Shown piece after piece: positions 1 to 7,006 of a DNA stretch of 15,650 bases. The notes beneath the pieces were generated by a model. The model saw only the letters and a program-made list of their open reading frames with translations, was not told the DNA's origin and made no database searches. The position numbers were made by a program, and so were the translations under genes. Position 1 is the stretch's first letter. Each line of letters begins with the position of its first letter. Source of the stretch: JBBAFB01 sp041655595 (GTDB lineage: Bacteria; Bacillota; DULZ01); the NCBI GenBank assembly GCA_041655595.1, contig JBBAFB010000043.1:1-15650 (forward strand), written 5' to 3'.

Positions 1-757
1 TGAGGCCTTGTTGAGTTCCTAAAGAATAGTAAGGAAGCAACCTGACCCGATTTTCCCAGGTGGTTCCCCTTAACTTATCAACAAAAAGCCCCAGCCCGTC
101 TACTACCTCTTTTTTAGCCCAACACTTAGTTGACATCGGCAAGATATCCCTAAACAAGGAGGCTTCCATTATCAGAACAGGGCGTCCGGTGAATGGCTCC
201 CTTAAATTATTGCCTGTATCAATTAAAGCCTTAGTACAGATATGTTTATCGGCAAAATTCACCTCTACATCTACCGCATACCTAGCTCTTAGACGATGTT
301 GCTTATATAGGGCCACACCAAAATAACCGATAAAAAATAAAATTATAATTCCGGGTAATAACCACAGCAAGGGCAAATGCATTAATAACAATGAACCGTT
401 ATAAAGTGATAAAAAATTGCTGTTACGCAACATAAAAATACAACCGATTATACCTCCCCCCACTAGAAAAGTTACCAAGTAAAAGGTGGTTAGCACTTTG
501 ATAAAAGCTTTAAAGGACCCCCAACCAAAGGCTAGGACTATGATTACTAAGGAAAAGGCTAGTTTGAGGGCTATAATATCTAAAAAGGCTAAAGGGGGAA
601 GCAAGATGACAGTGGCATAGAGTGCCCCGATAAAAGCACCCAGGGAAAGGCGAAAATGAGAATAAGTTAAACCCAGGGAAATTCCTGTTACCAGCAGAAG
701 CAAATAATCCATCACAAAGTTGACAGCAAAGATTAAATCTAAATAAACCTCTTCCAT
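1..757 (-). CDS. spoIIGA: SpoIIGA, sporulation sigma-E factor processing peptidase (3' end missing)
   Basis: Membrane-embedded aspartic protease that cleaves pro-sigma-E in the mother cell after asymmetric septation. The first 252 codons are visible and open to the window edge. The family is about 310 aa, so roughly 50-60 residues are missing. The N-terminal half (about residues 5-152) holds five hydrophobic segments. The soluble C-terminal domain carries DTGN at 180-183, the aspartic-protease signature whose Asp is the known catalytic residue, followed by a GRPVLIMEA stretch typical of retropepsin-like folds. The start at 757 gives MEEVYLDLIF, which resembles the MKIYLDVIW-type beginning of known SpoIIGA proteins. 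An in-frame ATG at 775, with GGTGG upstream, is an alternative. The gene follows ftsZ as in B. subtilis, where sigE comes next; that gene would lie beyond base 1. It has its own terminator-separated promoter region. Confidence 0.93.
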   Translation of the reverse strand, partial: MEEVYLDLIFAVNFVMDYLLLLVTGISLGLTYSHFRLSLGAFIGALYATVILLPPLAFLDIIALKLAFSLVIIVLAFGWGSFKAFIKVLTTFYLVTFLVGGGIIGCIFMLRNSNFLSLYNGSLLLMHLPLLWLLPGIIILFFIGYFGVALYKQHRLRARYAVDVEVNFADKHICTKALIDTGNNLREPFTGRPVLIMEASLFRDILPMSTKCWAKKEVVDGLGLFVDKLRGTTWENRVRLLPYYSLGTQQGL

Positions 758-816
758 ATGCCTCAAACCCTTCATCTTTGCCACCAATCCGAATGATGAC
801 CGGACCGGTTTTCCTA

Positions 817-849
817 ATTATATAACAGACGACAAGCAAAAATAGTCAT
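817..849 (-). promoter_or_regulatory. Candidate spoIIG-type promoter with Spo0A-box-like element
   Basis: On the minus strand a perfect -10 hexamer TATAAT (822-817) lies 60 bp upstream of the spoIIGA start. No good -35 exists at 16-18 bp. ATGACT (849-844) sits 21 bp upstream, and TTGTCG (835-830), which resembles the core of the Spo0A box, lies in the spacer. Known spoIIG promoters have an over-long spacer with Spo0A binding next to the -35, so the layout fits, but the 0A-box match is partial. Transcription would start near 810. Confidence 0.5.
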
Positions 850-866
850 AATTTGGTAGGGTAAAT

Positions 867-900
867 AAAAAAAGAAAGCCACCCTTTTCGATTGGCTTTC
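867..900 (-). terminator. Rho-independent terminator after ftsZ
   Basis: Read on the minus strand, GAAAGCCA (900-893) pairs with TGGCTTTC (881-874) across an 11-nt loop, and seven T residues follow (873-867). It sits 48 bp past the ftsZ stop and upstream of the spoIIGA promoter candidate, so it should end the ftsZ transcript and separate division from sporulation expression. Confidence 0.88.
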
Positions 901-947
901 CTAAATGATCAGCTAAAACAAACCCGGCCCACTTGCTTTGCAAATCG

Positions 948-1994
948 TTATCTTCTTCGTAAAAAAGGAGGAATAACGATGTCCTCATTGGAAAAAGGCT
1001 TTATGTCCAGGTCCAAATTAATTTTCGGATATTTTGCCTTCTGATCAAAACCCGTCGCTATGACGGTTATTTTTATTTCATCCTTTAAGTTTTCGTCTAT
1101 TACTGCCCCTAAAATAATATTCGCATCTTCATCTGCTGCGCTGGCAATAATTCCGGCGGCCTCATTAACCTCCCATAGAACCAAATTATTGCCCCCTGTA
1201 ATATTTAACAGGACACCCTTAGCACCTTCAATAGAGGTTTCCAGTAGAGGGCTGGAAATGGCCATTTTAGCCGCCTCCATAGCCCTTTTTTCTCCGGTGG
1301 CCCGGCCAATGCCCATTAAAGCGGAGCCCGTCTGAGACATAATAGTTTTTACATCCGCGAAGTCCAAATTGATTAAGCCGGGAATCGTAATTAAATCAGA
1401 GATGCCCTGTACCCCCTGCCTTAATACATCATCGGCTATACGAAAGGCTTCGGTCATGGTCGTTTGCTTATCTGTTACCTGTAAAAGCCGATCATTCGGT
1501 ATGACAATTAAAGTATCCACCTTATCCTTAAGTTCCAGTATACCTTGATCCGCTTGAGAAGCTCTCTTTTTTCCTTCAAAAGAAAAAGGTCTTGTTACCA
1601 CTCCGACAGTCAAAGCTCCGGCTTCTTTTGCCAAATCGGCAATGATGGGTGCAGCCCCGGTACCGGTTCCCCCGCCCATCCCCGCTGTCACAAAAACCAT
1701 ATCAGAGCCCTGCAGATGTTTTATAACATCATCGGCACTTTCCTCCGCTGCCTTACGACCTATTTCCGGATCGGCGCCCGCTCCCAGGCCTCTGGTTAGC
1801 TTTGCACCAATTTGTAAACGTTTTTCAGCTTGAGTGGTTTTTAATGCCTGCACATCTGTATTAACACAAATAAATTCAACACCCTGAAGGCCGGAGGCAA
1901 TCATGCGGTTTATTGCATTATTTCCACCTCCACCTACACCTATAACCTTAATTGTTGCAAATTGACTGATTTCTTGCTCTTCAAATTCTAACAT
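948..1994 (-). CDS. ftsZ: Cell division GTPase FtsZ
   Basis: Tubulin-like GTPase (348 aa) that polymerises into the Z-ring at midcell and recruits the divisome. Visible motifs are the glycine-rich nucleotide loop GVGGGGNNA (19-27), the tubulin signature GGGTGTG (107-113), and the T7-loop region around NLDFADVK, which supplies catalytic Asp residues to the neighbouring subunit. The extreme C-terminus DIVIPPFLRRR is the conserved peptide that binds membrane anchors such as FtsA or SepF. The linker between the globular domain (ending near 315) and this peptide is only about 20 residues, against roughly 50 in B. subtilis and E. coli, which explains the short length. The start has an excellent ribosome binding site, AAGGAGGG (2008-2001), six bases before the ATG. 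ftsA, which usually precedes ftsZ, is absent; sbp lies 146 bp upstream. Confidence 0.98.
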   Translation of the reverse strand: MLEFEEQEISQFATIKVIGVGGGGNNAINRMIASGLQGVEFICVNTDVQALKTTQAEKRLQIGAKLTRGLGAGADPEIGRKAAEESADDVIKHLQGSDMVFVTAGMGGGTGTGAAPIIADLAKEAGALTVGVVTRPFSFEGKKRASQADQGILELKDKVDTLIVIPNDRLLQVTDKQTTMTEAFRIADDVLRQGVQGISDLITIPGLINLDFADVKTIMSQTGSALMGIGRATGEKRAMEAAKMAISSPLLETSIEGAKGVLLNITGGNNLVLWEVNEAAGIIASAADEDANIILGAVIDENLKDEIKITVIATGFDQKAKYPKINLDLDIKPFSNEDIVIPPFLRRR

Positions 1995-2018
1995 CTAAAG
2001 CCCTCCTTGATATGCATC

Positions 2019-2048
2019 ATTAAATACCAAATCGGTTAAAGCTTTCAA
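2019..2048 (-). promoter_or_regulatory. Candidate sigma-A promoter of ftsZ
   Basis: In the 146-bp gap before ftsZ, TTGAAA (2048-2043) and TTTAAT (2024-2019) are separated by 18 bp on the minus strand, about 25 bp from the start codon. Each hexamer differs from the sigma-A consensus by one base (-10) or two bases (-35). A second TTGAAA lies at 2057-2052. Separate ftsZ promoters are common in Firmicutes. Confidence 0.4.
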
Positions 2049-2085
2049 TATTTTCAAAAGCCAAACACTTCTCCGGTTAAGCTTT
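2033..2085. repeat. Imperfect direct repeat upstream of ftsZ
   Basis: CGGTTAAAGCTTT (2033-2045) and CGGTTAAGCTTT (2074-2085) differ by one base deletion and are 41 bp apart, about four helical turns. The first copy lies across the spacer and -35 of the ftsZ promoter candidate and the second lies upstream. This layout fits a regulator binding site, but no known regulator is recognised. Confidence 0.4.
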
Positions 2086-2140
2086 ATAGATTATTTCCAC
2101 ATCAATTGCTTATTTCCTTTTTCTTCAATATAACTTTTCT

Positions 2141-2476
2141 TTATTTTTTAATTAAATGACGACGAATAATACCCAAATTTTGAAATAAGCGAACTCCGAA
2201 AACAAAAACAGCTGCCATGTAAAGCTCTACCCCCAACTGATCACCTATGTAAGCCAAAACTCCCGCCATTAAGGTATTGCCCACAAAGCCGGTAACAAAG
2301 ATTTTTTGGTCAAACTTTTCCTCCATGACCGCCCTCAAACCCCCAAAAACGGAATCCAAAGCGGCCAGTACCCCCACAGACATATATTTAGCATATGCGA
2401 CTGGAATGTGGAGAGGATATCGAAAACCGATAATGACCCCTATCAACAACCCTATGAAAGGAAGTAAAATCCGCAA
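2141..2476 (-). CDS. sbp: Small basic protein Sbp (DUF1290 family)
   Basis: Small integral membrane protein (111 aa) of unknown molecular function, found next to ftsQ/divIB and ftsZ in many Firmicutes and Actinobacteria. Hydrophobic segments lie at about 3-20, 30-50, 58-78 and 82-98. The segments AVLAALDSVFGG-like (about 36-47) and FAFGVRLFQN-like (about 90-100) match the family, and the C-terminus is basic (IIRRHLIKK). It begins with a TTG codon. No ATG or GTG is available in frame upstream before a stop, and AGAGGCGG lies upstream as a Shine-Dalgarno. It starts 15 bp after the ftsQ stop, so the two are almost certainly co-transcribed. Neither DUF881 gene (ylxW/ylxX), which accompanies sbp in Bacillus, is present. 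Confidence 0.9.
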   Translation of the reverse strand: MRILLPFIGLLIGVIIGFRYPLHIPVAYAKYMSVGVLAALDSVFGGLRAVMEEKFDQKIFVTGFVGNTLMAGVLAYIGDQLGVELYMAAVFVFGVRLFQNLGIIRRHLIKK

Positions 2477-2491
2477 CTATGTCACCGCCTC

Positions 2492-3238
2492 TTATTTTTT
2501 ATATTTAATGACAGGGGGACCGACAAAGCTTAAATCTACATATTCCAATTTTTCTCTTTGTAATTCTGCGGATTCAAAAATCCCCTTAAGAATTACAGCC
2601 TTTTCTTTTATGCGATCAGCCCCGCCAAAATTGATTAAAATATCGTCCAATGTATGGAAAATAATCGTACCCTGCTGTGATAAATCAATTTCGGCCACCA
2701 TGTCCAAAACCTCGGTGGGGAGTTCTTCAACAACTATACAAGTTTCCCGGATGTCCTCATTTAAAATTTGAAAACCCAATTCGACATTTTCCAATTGCAA
2801 ACCCGTCACCAACGGCAAACCGGAGTGACTTACTGTAGCAATATCTCTAATAACGACCCCTTCTTTGTCTGCCTCATAAAAGCAACCTTCTATCGGTAAA
2901 ATAATAATCGGTTTTCTTTCTTCAACATCAATTAAAACCGTTCGCGGCAGTTTTCTAGACAAGGAAGCTTTTTTTATTAAGGGGTGAACGAGTATCCTTC
3001 CCTCACTTTCCTGCAGGTCTATTTTGAAAATATTTAAATCATAAGGGATATTTGCCAACTGCAAAATTTCTTCCCGCTCGACAGATTCGTTTCCTTTTAC
3101 CAAAAAGGTATCCAGTTCCCAAAAAGAAGACTGCAAAAAATAAAAAAAAGATATTGCACCCACAACCACAAAAAACAATACCCGGAAAAAAGCTAGTTGC
3201 CGTTTTCTGACGCGCTTTAGGCGTTTGTTTCTAGCCAC
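2492..3238 (-). CDS. ftsQ: Cell division protein FtsQ/DivIB
   Basis: Bitopic membrane protein of the FtsQ-FtsL-FtsB divisome complex. With the start chosen here it has 248 aa: a short very basic cytoplasmic tail (RNKRLKRVRKR), one transmembrane helix at about 15-35, an extracellular POTRA domain at about 40-108 (beginning LDTFLVKGNESVEREEI), then the beta domain to the C-terminus. An in-frame ATG at 3292 would add 18 residues. It has no ribosome binding site and forms part of the -10 box of a strong promoter, so the transcript would begin after it. The GTG at 3238 has GGAGGT six bases upstream and is preferred. murB is upstream across a terminator-like hairpin and sbp follows closely. murA, often next to this gene in clostridia, is missing. 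Confidence 0.9.
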   Translation of the reverse strand: MARNKRLKRVRKRQLAFFRVLFFVVVGAISFFYFLQSSFWELDTFLVKGNESVEREEILQLANIPYDLNIFKIDLQESEGRILVHPLIKKASLSRKLPRTVLIDVEERKPIIILPIEGCFYEADKEGVVIRDIATVSHSGLPLVTGLQLENVELGFQILNEDIRETCIVVEELPTEVLDMVAEIDLSQQGTIIFHTLDDILINFGGADRIKEKAVILKGIFESAELQREKLEYVDLSFVGPPVIKYKK

Positions 3239-3290
3239 CAAGCCACCTCCAAGGATTGTACCGCTACCTGCTAAAATTTCTTCTTTTGTC

Positions 3291-3319
3291 ATTATAACAG
3301 AATACTAAAACTTGTCCAA
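3291..3319 (-). promoter_or_regulatory. Strong sigma-A-type promoter of ftsQ-sbp-(ftsZ)
   Basis: On the minus strand TTGGAC (3319-3314) and a perfect TATAAT (3296-3291) are 17 bp apart; shifting the -35 by one base gives TGGACA at 16 bp. It lies directly downstream of the terminator-like hairpin after murB and about 45-50 bp before the ftsQ GTG codon. The final AT of the -10 plus the next G forms the decoy ATG at 3292. Confidence 0.7.
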
Positions 3320-3328
3320 GATCTTACT

Positions 3329-3352
3329 AAAAAAAGCAGCGTTTCAAGCTGC
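3329..3352 (-). terminator. Terminator or attenuator between murB and ftsQ
   Basis: Minus-strand GCAGC (3352-3348), loop TTGAAAC, GCTGC (3340-3336), then seven T residues (3335-3329). The stem is only 5 bp but G+C-rich. It lies 55 bp after the murB stop and just ahead of the ftsQ promoter, so it probably ends or reduces readthrough from the mur genes. Confidence 0.68.
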
Positions 3353-3406
3353 ACAGATCAATTCCACATCGTATATTGCCCTGCTGGGCTTTCTTCTTTA
3401 TCGGTA

Positions 3407-4330
3407 TCAATCATCGCCAACAATTTTAATTTCCAGCTGCAGCTCAATTCCAAAGCTCTTGAAAACCAATTCCCTTGCATCACCAATCAGCCTCAGCACA
3501 TCCTCGGCAGTAGCCCCCCCTTTGTTAACAATAAAATTGGCGTGTTTTTGAGAAATTTCCGCCCCCCCGCGTACCCGACCCTTTAAGCCGGCCTGATCCA
3601 GTAGAAAGCCGGCCGCCTTATCTTTGGGATTTACAAAAATACTGCCTGCACTGGGCCAACTCAGCGGCTGTTTCGCTCTGCGCACTGCCAGATTTCTTTC
3701 CCTTTTTTGCTGAGTTTCTTTTTGATTTGCTTCTTCAAGTTTAAAATGAACAGCTGCAACAAAGGAAAACCCGCCCTGCAGATTACTGTTTCTGTAGCCT
3801 AAATTTAAGGCAGAGGATGGTATTAAGCTAAAAACGCCGTCCTGATTGACGGTCTCAACCCAGGTAACAACCTGACTCATGCTTTGACCATGGGCACCGG
3901 CATTCATCACCAAGCCGCCACCTATACTACCCGGGATTCCCGCCATAAATTCCAAACCTGAAAGGCCCCTAAAGCTAGCCAAGTAAGATACTCTCGGCAT
4001 CAGAGCCCCGGCTTCCGCAATTAAATTATTATCTTCAATGCTTACCCTTTTGGGTCCCCCGGCCAATTTTATAACAAGGCCCGAAATTCCTTTATCTTTA
4101 ACCAAAACATTGGAACAGTTGCCTAAAAGTGTAAAAGGAAGACCCTTTTTTTCAGCAAAACCTATTAAAGCGGAAATCTCCCCGACCTCCTTTGGTACCA
4201 CCAAAATTTCCGCCGGTCCCCCTATTCTAAAAGATGTATGCTTGCTCATGGGTTCGGCTAGCAAAACCCTTCCCATGGTTACTTTTGCCAAGTCTTCAGT
4301 TATTTTTGTAAACAACATTCCCTCACCCAT
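3407..4330 (-). CDS. murB: UDP-N-acetylenolpyruvoylglucosamine reductase MurB
   Basis: FAD-dependent enzyme that uses NADPH to reduce UDP-GlcNAc-enolpyruvate to UDP-MurNAc, the second committed step of peptidoglycan precursor synthesis. It has 307 aa, typical of the Firmicutes type. FAD-binding features include HTSFRIGGPAE (31-41), the GNCSNVLVKDKGISG region (70-84) and GIPGSIGGGLVMNAG (131-145). The active site has GYR (178-180), the proton-donor Ser in SAGSIF (S230) and a Glu near the C-terminus (E300). The usual GNGSN is GNCSN here, putting a Cys in the FAD-binding loop. The ATG at 4330 begins three bases after the murC stop, indicating translational coupling; a second ATG at 4318 is possible. 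The enzyme supplying its substrate, MurA, is not encoded in the window. Confidence 0.97.
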   Translation of the reverse strand: MGEGMLFTKITEDLAKVTMGRVLLAEPMSKHTSFRIGGPAEILVVPKEVGEISALIGFAEKKGLPFTLLGNCSNVLVKDKGISGLVIKLAGGPKRVSIEDNNLIAEAGALMPRVSYLASFRGLSGLEFMAGIPGSIGGGLVMNAGAHGQSMSQVVTWVETVNQDGVFSLIPSSALNLGYRNSNLQGGFSFVAAVHFKLEEANQKETQQKRERNLAVRRAKQPLSWPSAGSIFVNPKDKAAGFLLDQAGLKGRVRGGAEISQKHANFIVNKGGATAEDVLRLIGDARELVFKSFGIELQLEIKIVGDD

Positions 4331-4333
4331 CCC

Positions 4334-5716
4334 CTAAGCTTCCTTAGCCAACTCTTCTAATAGTCGTCTTCCCGTTTGCCAAATATCCCCGGCACCAAGT
4401 GTCATCACCAGGTCTCCCGGTTTTACACGGGCTACCAGGTATTTTATGATTGCTTCTTGTTGGGGCAAATAAATTGCCCTATCCCCCCCTCTGTTAATTG
4501 TTTCCACGATTAATTCAGATGTGATACCCTCTATGGGTTCTTCGCCGGCACTATAAATATCGCTGAGAATAATCTTTGACTCACCGGAAAAAGCTTCGGC
4601 AAACTCTTTAAACAACTGTTGGGTACGAGAAAAGCGGTGTGGCTGGAATACAACCCAAATATTTTCCTTTTGCAATTGTCTTGCCGCCCCCAGCACTGCT
4701 TTAATCTCAGTAGGATGATGAGCATAATCATCAATAACCATTGTTTCTCTAACTGTGCCCAAGTGCTGAAAGCGCCTTTTCACCCCCCTAAACAGGGCTA
4801 AAGATTCTACCACCTTACCGAAAGGCAGGCCAAGTTCCAAGCAAAGTGCAACAGCCGCTAAAGCATTATAGACATTGTGCTCCCCCGGTATTATTAGTTT
4901 CATAGTACCCAAATAAGTACCTTTATAATGAATTGTAGCCTTTGAATAGTCACTTTTTAGTTCCAGATTCACTGCTCGATAATCGGCACCTGCACTAAAT
5001 CCGTAAGTAATCAGATTTGTATGCCTTTCTATAAGAATTTGGTTGGCGGGAGAATCAAGGCATAAAATTGAAAAACCACTACCGGAAACATTATTTAAAA
5101 ACTCATCAAAAGCTAAGATAATATTTTCAAAACTATGATAATAATCCAGATGATCGTTTTCAATATTGGTTATGATGCCTATGTAAGGATTTAATTTTAG
5201 AAAAGAGCCATCACTTTCATCTGCTTCGGCAACCACATATTCTCCTTGGCCCAGTTTGGCATTTTTCCCTAAATTATTTGCTTCTCCCCCAATCACTATC
5301 GTCGGATCCCAGCCATTACTTTCCAGACACCAGGCAATCATCGAAGAAGTTGTAGTTTTACCATGAGATCCGGCTATGGCGATTCCTTTTTGTTTCGCCA
5401 TTAATTCCTCCAGCAGTTCAACTCTTAACAAAACTGGTATCCCTAAGGACTGAGCCTTTTGCACCTCAGGGTTATCCGGGGAAATAGCTGATGAAATCAC
5501 CACCCTATCAATTTCTTTGACAATCTGTTCAGGGTTATGTTCCTGAAAAATATTGGCACCCAAGTCGGCTAAATTTCTGGTTGTAGAGGAAGATACCAAA
5601 TCACTACCACTTACTTTGTTTCCTTTTTCCAGCAATATCTTAGCAAGACCACTCATACCTGCTCCACCGATACCTATAAAATGGGTCCAAGACCTACCAT
5701 TTTGTTGGTTTAACAC
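4334..5716 (-). CDS. murC: UDP-N-acetylmuramate--L-alanine ligase MurC
   Basis: Cytoplasmic ATP-dependent ligase that adds L-Ala to UDP-MurNAc. It has 460 aa with the three Mur-ligase domains: the N-terminal UDP-binding Rossmann domain with HFIGIGGAGMSGLA (12-25), the ATPase domain with P-loop GSHGKTTT (116-123) and NIENDHLDYYH (about 184-194), and a C-terminal domain with DDYAHHPTE (329-337) and QPHRFSRT. The HFIGIGGxGMSG and DDYAHHPTE motifs distinguish MurC from MurD, MurE and MurF. The start is GTG, with AAAGGAGG upstream at about nine bases. An ATG inside the spacer is out of frame and soon terminates. A 132-bp gap separates it from murG, and it is nearly contiguous with murB. Confidence 0.97.
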   Translation of the reverse strand: MLNQQNGRSWTHFIGIGGAGMSGLAKILLEKGNKVSGSDLVSSSTTRNLADLGANIFQEHNPEQIVKEIDRVVISSAISPDNPEVQKAQSLGIPVLLRVELLEELMAKQKGIAIAGSHGKTTTSSMIAWCLESNGWDPTIVIGGEANNLGKNAKLGQGEYVVAEADESDGSFLKLNPYIGIITNIENDHLDYYHSFENIILAFDEFLNNVSGSGFSILCLDSPANQILIERHTNLITYGFSAGADYRAVNLELKSDYSKATIHYKGTYLGTMKLIIPGEHNVYNALAAVALCLELGLPFGKVVESLALFRGVKRRFQHLGTVRETMVIDDYAHHPTEIKAVLGAARQLQKENIWVVFQPHRFSRTQQLFKEFAEAFSGESKIILSDIYSAGEEPIEGITSELIVETINRGGDRAIYLPQQEAIIKYLVARVKPGDLVMTLGAGDIWQTGRRLLEELAKEA

Positions 5717-5848
5717 CGTTTCATTCCTCCTTTGCCTTGAAATCCACCCCTGGATAAATTAAATCTATCAACATTTTATGTGCAATCAAAATTTTAGTTA
5801 CTAGGGGTTGTCCCACTTGCAAATATTTTTAAACCTTAAATCTGCCGG
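5717..5848. other. murG-murC intergenic gap with loose dyad
   Basis: This 132-bp gap is AT-rich and holds the murC Shine-Dalgarno. ACCCCTGG (5746-5753) and CTAGGGGT (5801-5808) form a 7-of-8 inverted repeat about 47 nt apart. No convincing sigma-A promoter was found; TTGCAC with TTTAAT at 16 bp on the minus strand is weak. No U-tract terminator follows murG. Confidence 0.35.
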
Positions 5849-7006
5849 CTAGCGCTTCAAAATGGCAGCTATCCGGGTTAAAATCAACTCCAAAGCATCC
5901 GGTTTACCCATTTTTTTAGCACCAGCGGCCATCTCCTGCAATTTTTGAGGATGCTCAAACAATTCCTGAACCGTAGAAAAGAGTTTTTCGCCGGATAATT
6001 CTCCATCCTTAAATATAATAGCTGCATTGCCCTCTTGTAAAGCCCTGGCATTAAATTCCTGGTGATTGTCTGCCGCATAGGGATAAGGAATTAAAATTGA
6101 TGGCAGTCCTTTGGCCGTGATTTCGGCTAAAAAACTGGCACCGGCTCTACCTATCACTAAATCCGCCACACTCAAAGCAGCTTCCATTTGAAAAATGTAG
6201 GGCATTATTTTAATATTTCCAGAAGTAGCCAAATCTATGCCAGCTTGCCTTAGCTTTTCTTGATAAGAGTGGTAACTGCCTGAACCCACAATATGTAACC
6301 AGTTAAAATTTTTGTCTTTACTGTTATTTCGATAAACCTCCAACATGCTTTCATTGATACTTTTCGCTCCTTGGCTGCCGCCCACAATTAGAATTCTGAA
6401 ACCATCCTGTAAATCTAACAATTCCAGCCCTTTTTGTCTGCTTGTTTGGATAATATTTTCTCTAATGGGCAAACCGGTATGAATGACTGCAGTCTTTTTG
6501 GCAAAATGAAATTTAGACTGAGGAAAGGTAACCAGAACCTGATCCACCACTTTTGCCAACAAACGATTAGTCAAACCGGGGTAGGCATTTTGCTCATGAA
6601 TAATGGTAGGAATCTTTAAATTAGCTGCCGCTAACACCACCGGGCCGCAAACATAGCCCCCGGTGCCTATAACTAGGGCAGGTCTGATACGCTTAAGTTG
6701 TTTTAAAGCTTGAAAATAGCCTTTGACCGATATTAGTAAGGAACCGACCACCTTTAGGGAAAATTTTCTTTTAAGTCCTGCAGCGGCTACGGGATAGAAA
6801 GGCCACCCTTCTTCTTTAATTAACTTTGCTTCCAAGCCTTGTTCCGTCCCAAAATAAACAATTGCCGCCTCAGAATAATGATCCTGAACAGCCCTTCCGA
6901 TAGAAATGGCGGGGTAAATATGACCACCCGTACCCCCACCCGTTAATACCACGGTCAAGGGTTCAATATTTTTTTTCACCTGTCTGCCTCTTTTCACTAA
7001 ATTCAT
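5849..7006 (-). CDS. murG: Lipid II synthase, GlcNAc transferase MurG
   Basis: Peripheral membrane GT-B glycosyltransferase that transfers GlcNAc from UDP-GlcNAc onto lipid I, giving lipid II on the cytoplasmic face. The N-terminal acceptor domain has the G-loop GGGTGGH (23-29) and HEQNAYPGLTNR (137-148). The C-terminal donor domain has GGSQGAKS (209-216), RAGASFLAE (287-295) and PYPYAADNHQ (307-316). It has 385 aa, slightly longer than the usual 355-365, partly because of about 14 basic residues before the first strand. The ATG overlaps the stop of the upstream SEDS gene as ATGA, indicating translational coupling. A GTG at 6979, preceded by AAGAGG at seven to eight bases, would give the more typical length and may be used instead. 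Confidence 0.96.
   Translation of the reverse strand: MNLVKRGRQVKKNIEPLTVVLTGGGTGGHIYPAISIGRAVQDHYSEAAIVYFGTEQGLEAKLIKEEGWPFYPVAAAGLKRKFSLKVVGSLLISVKGYFQALKQLKRIRPALVIGTGGYVCGPVVLAAANLKIPTIIHEQNAYPGLTNRLLAKVVDQVLVTFPQSKFHFAKKTAVIHTGLPIRENIIQTSRQKGLELLDLQDGFRILIVGGSQGAKSINESMLEVYRNNSKDKNFNWLHIVGSGSYHSYQEKLRQAGIDLATSGNIKIMPYIFQMEAALSVADLVIGRAGASFLAEITAKGLPSILIPYPYAADNHQEFNARALQEGNAAIIFKDGELSGEKLFSTVQELFEHPQKLQEMAAGAKKMGKPDALELILTRIAAILKR

Noticed and set aside
60..326. Plus-strand open frame of 88 codons opposite spoIIGA
   Set aside because: It is antisense to a continuous SpoIIGA frame containing the DTGN motif, and its translation has low-complexity Ser/Thr/Leu content with no recognisable domain.
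510..839. Minus-strand 109-codon frame overlapping the start of spoIIGA
   Set aside because: It is in another frame over the membrane domain of SpoIIGA and crosses the promoter region; the SpoIIGA frame has clear family features.
2277..2771. Plus-strand 164-codon open frame opposite sbp and ftsQ
   Set aside because: The longest antisense frame, but it spans two well-supported minus-strand genes and their junction, and its protein has no recognisable motif.
5717..5848. Promoter before murC
   Set aside because: The best pair (TTGCAC/TTTAAT, 16 bp) matches the -35 consensus poorly, so it was not listed as a promoter.
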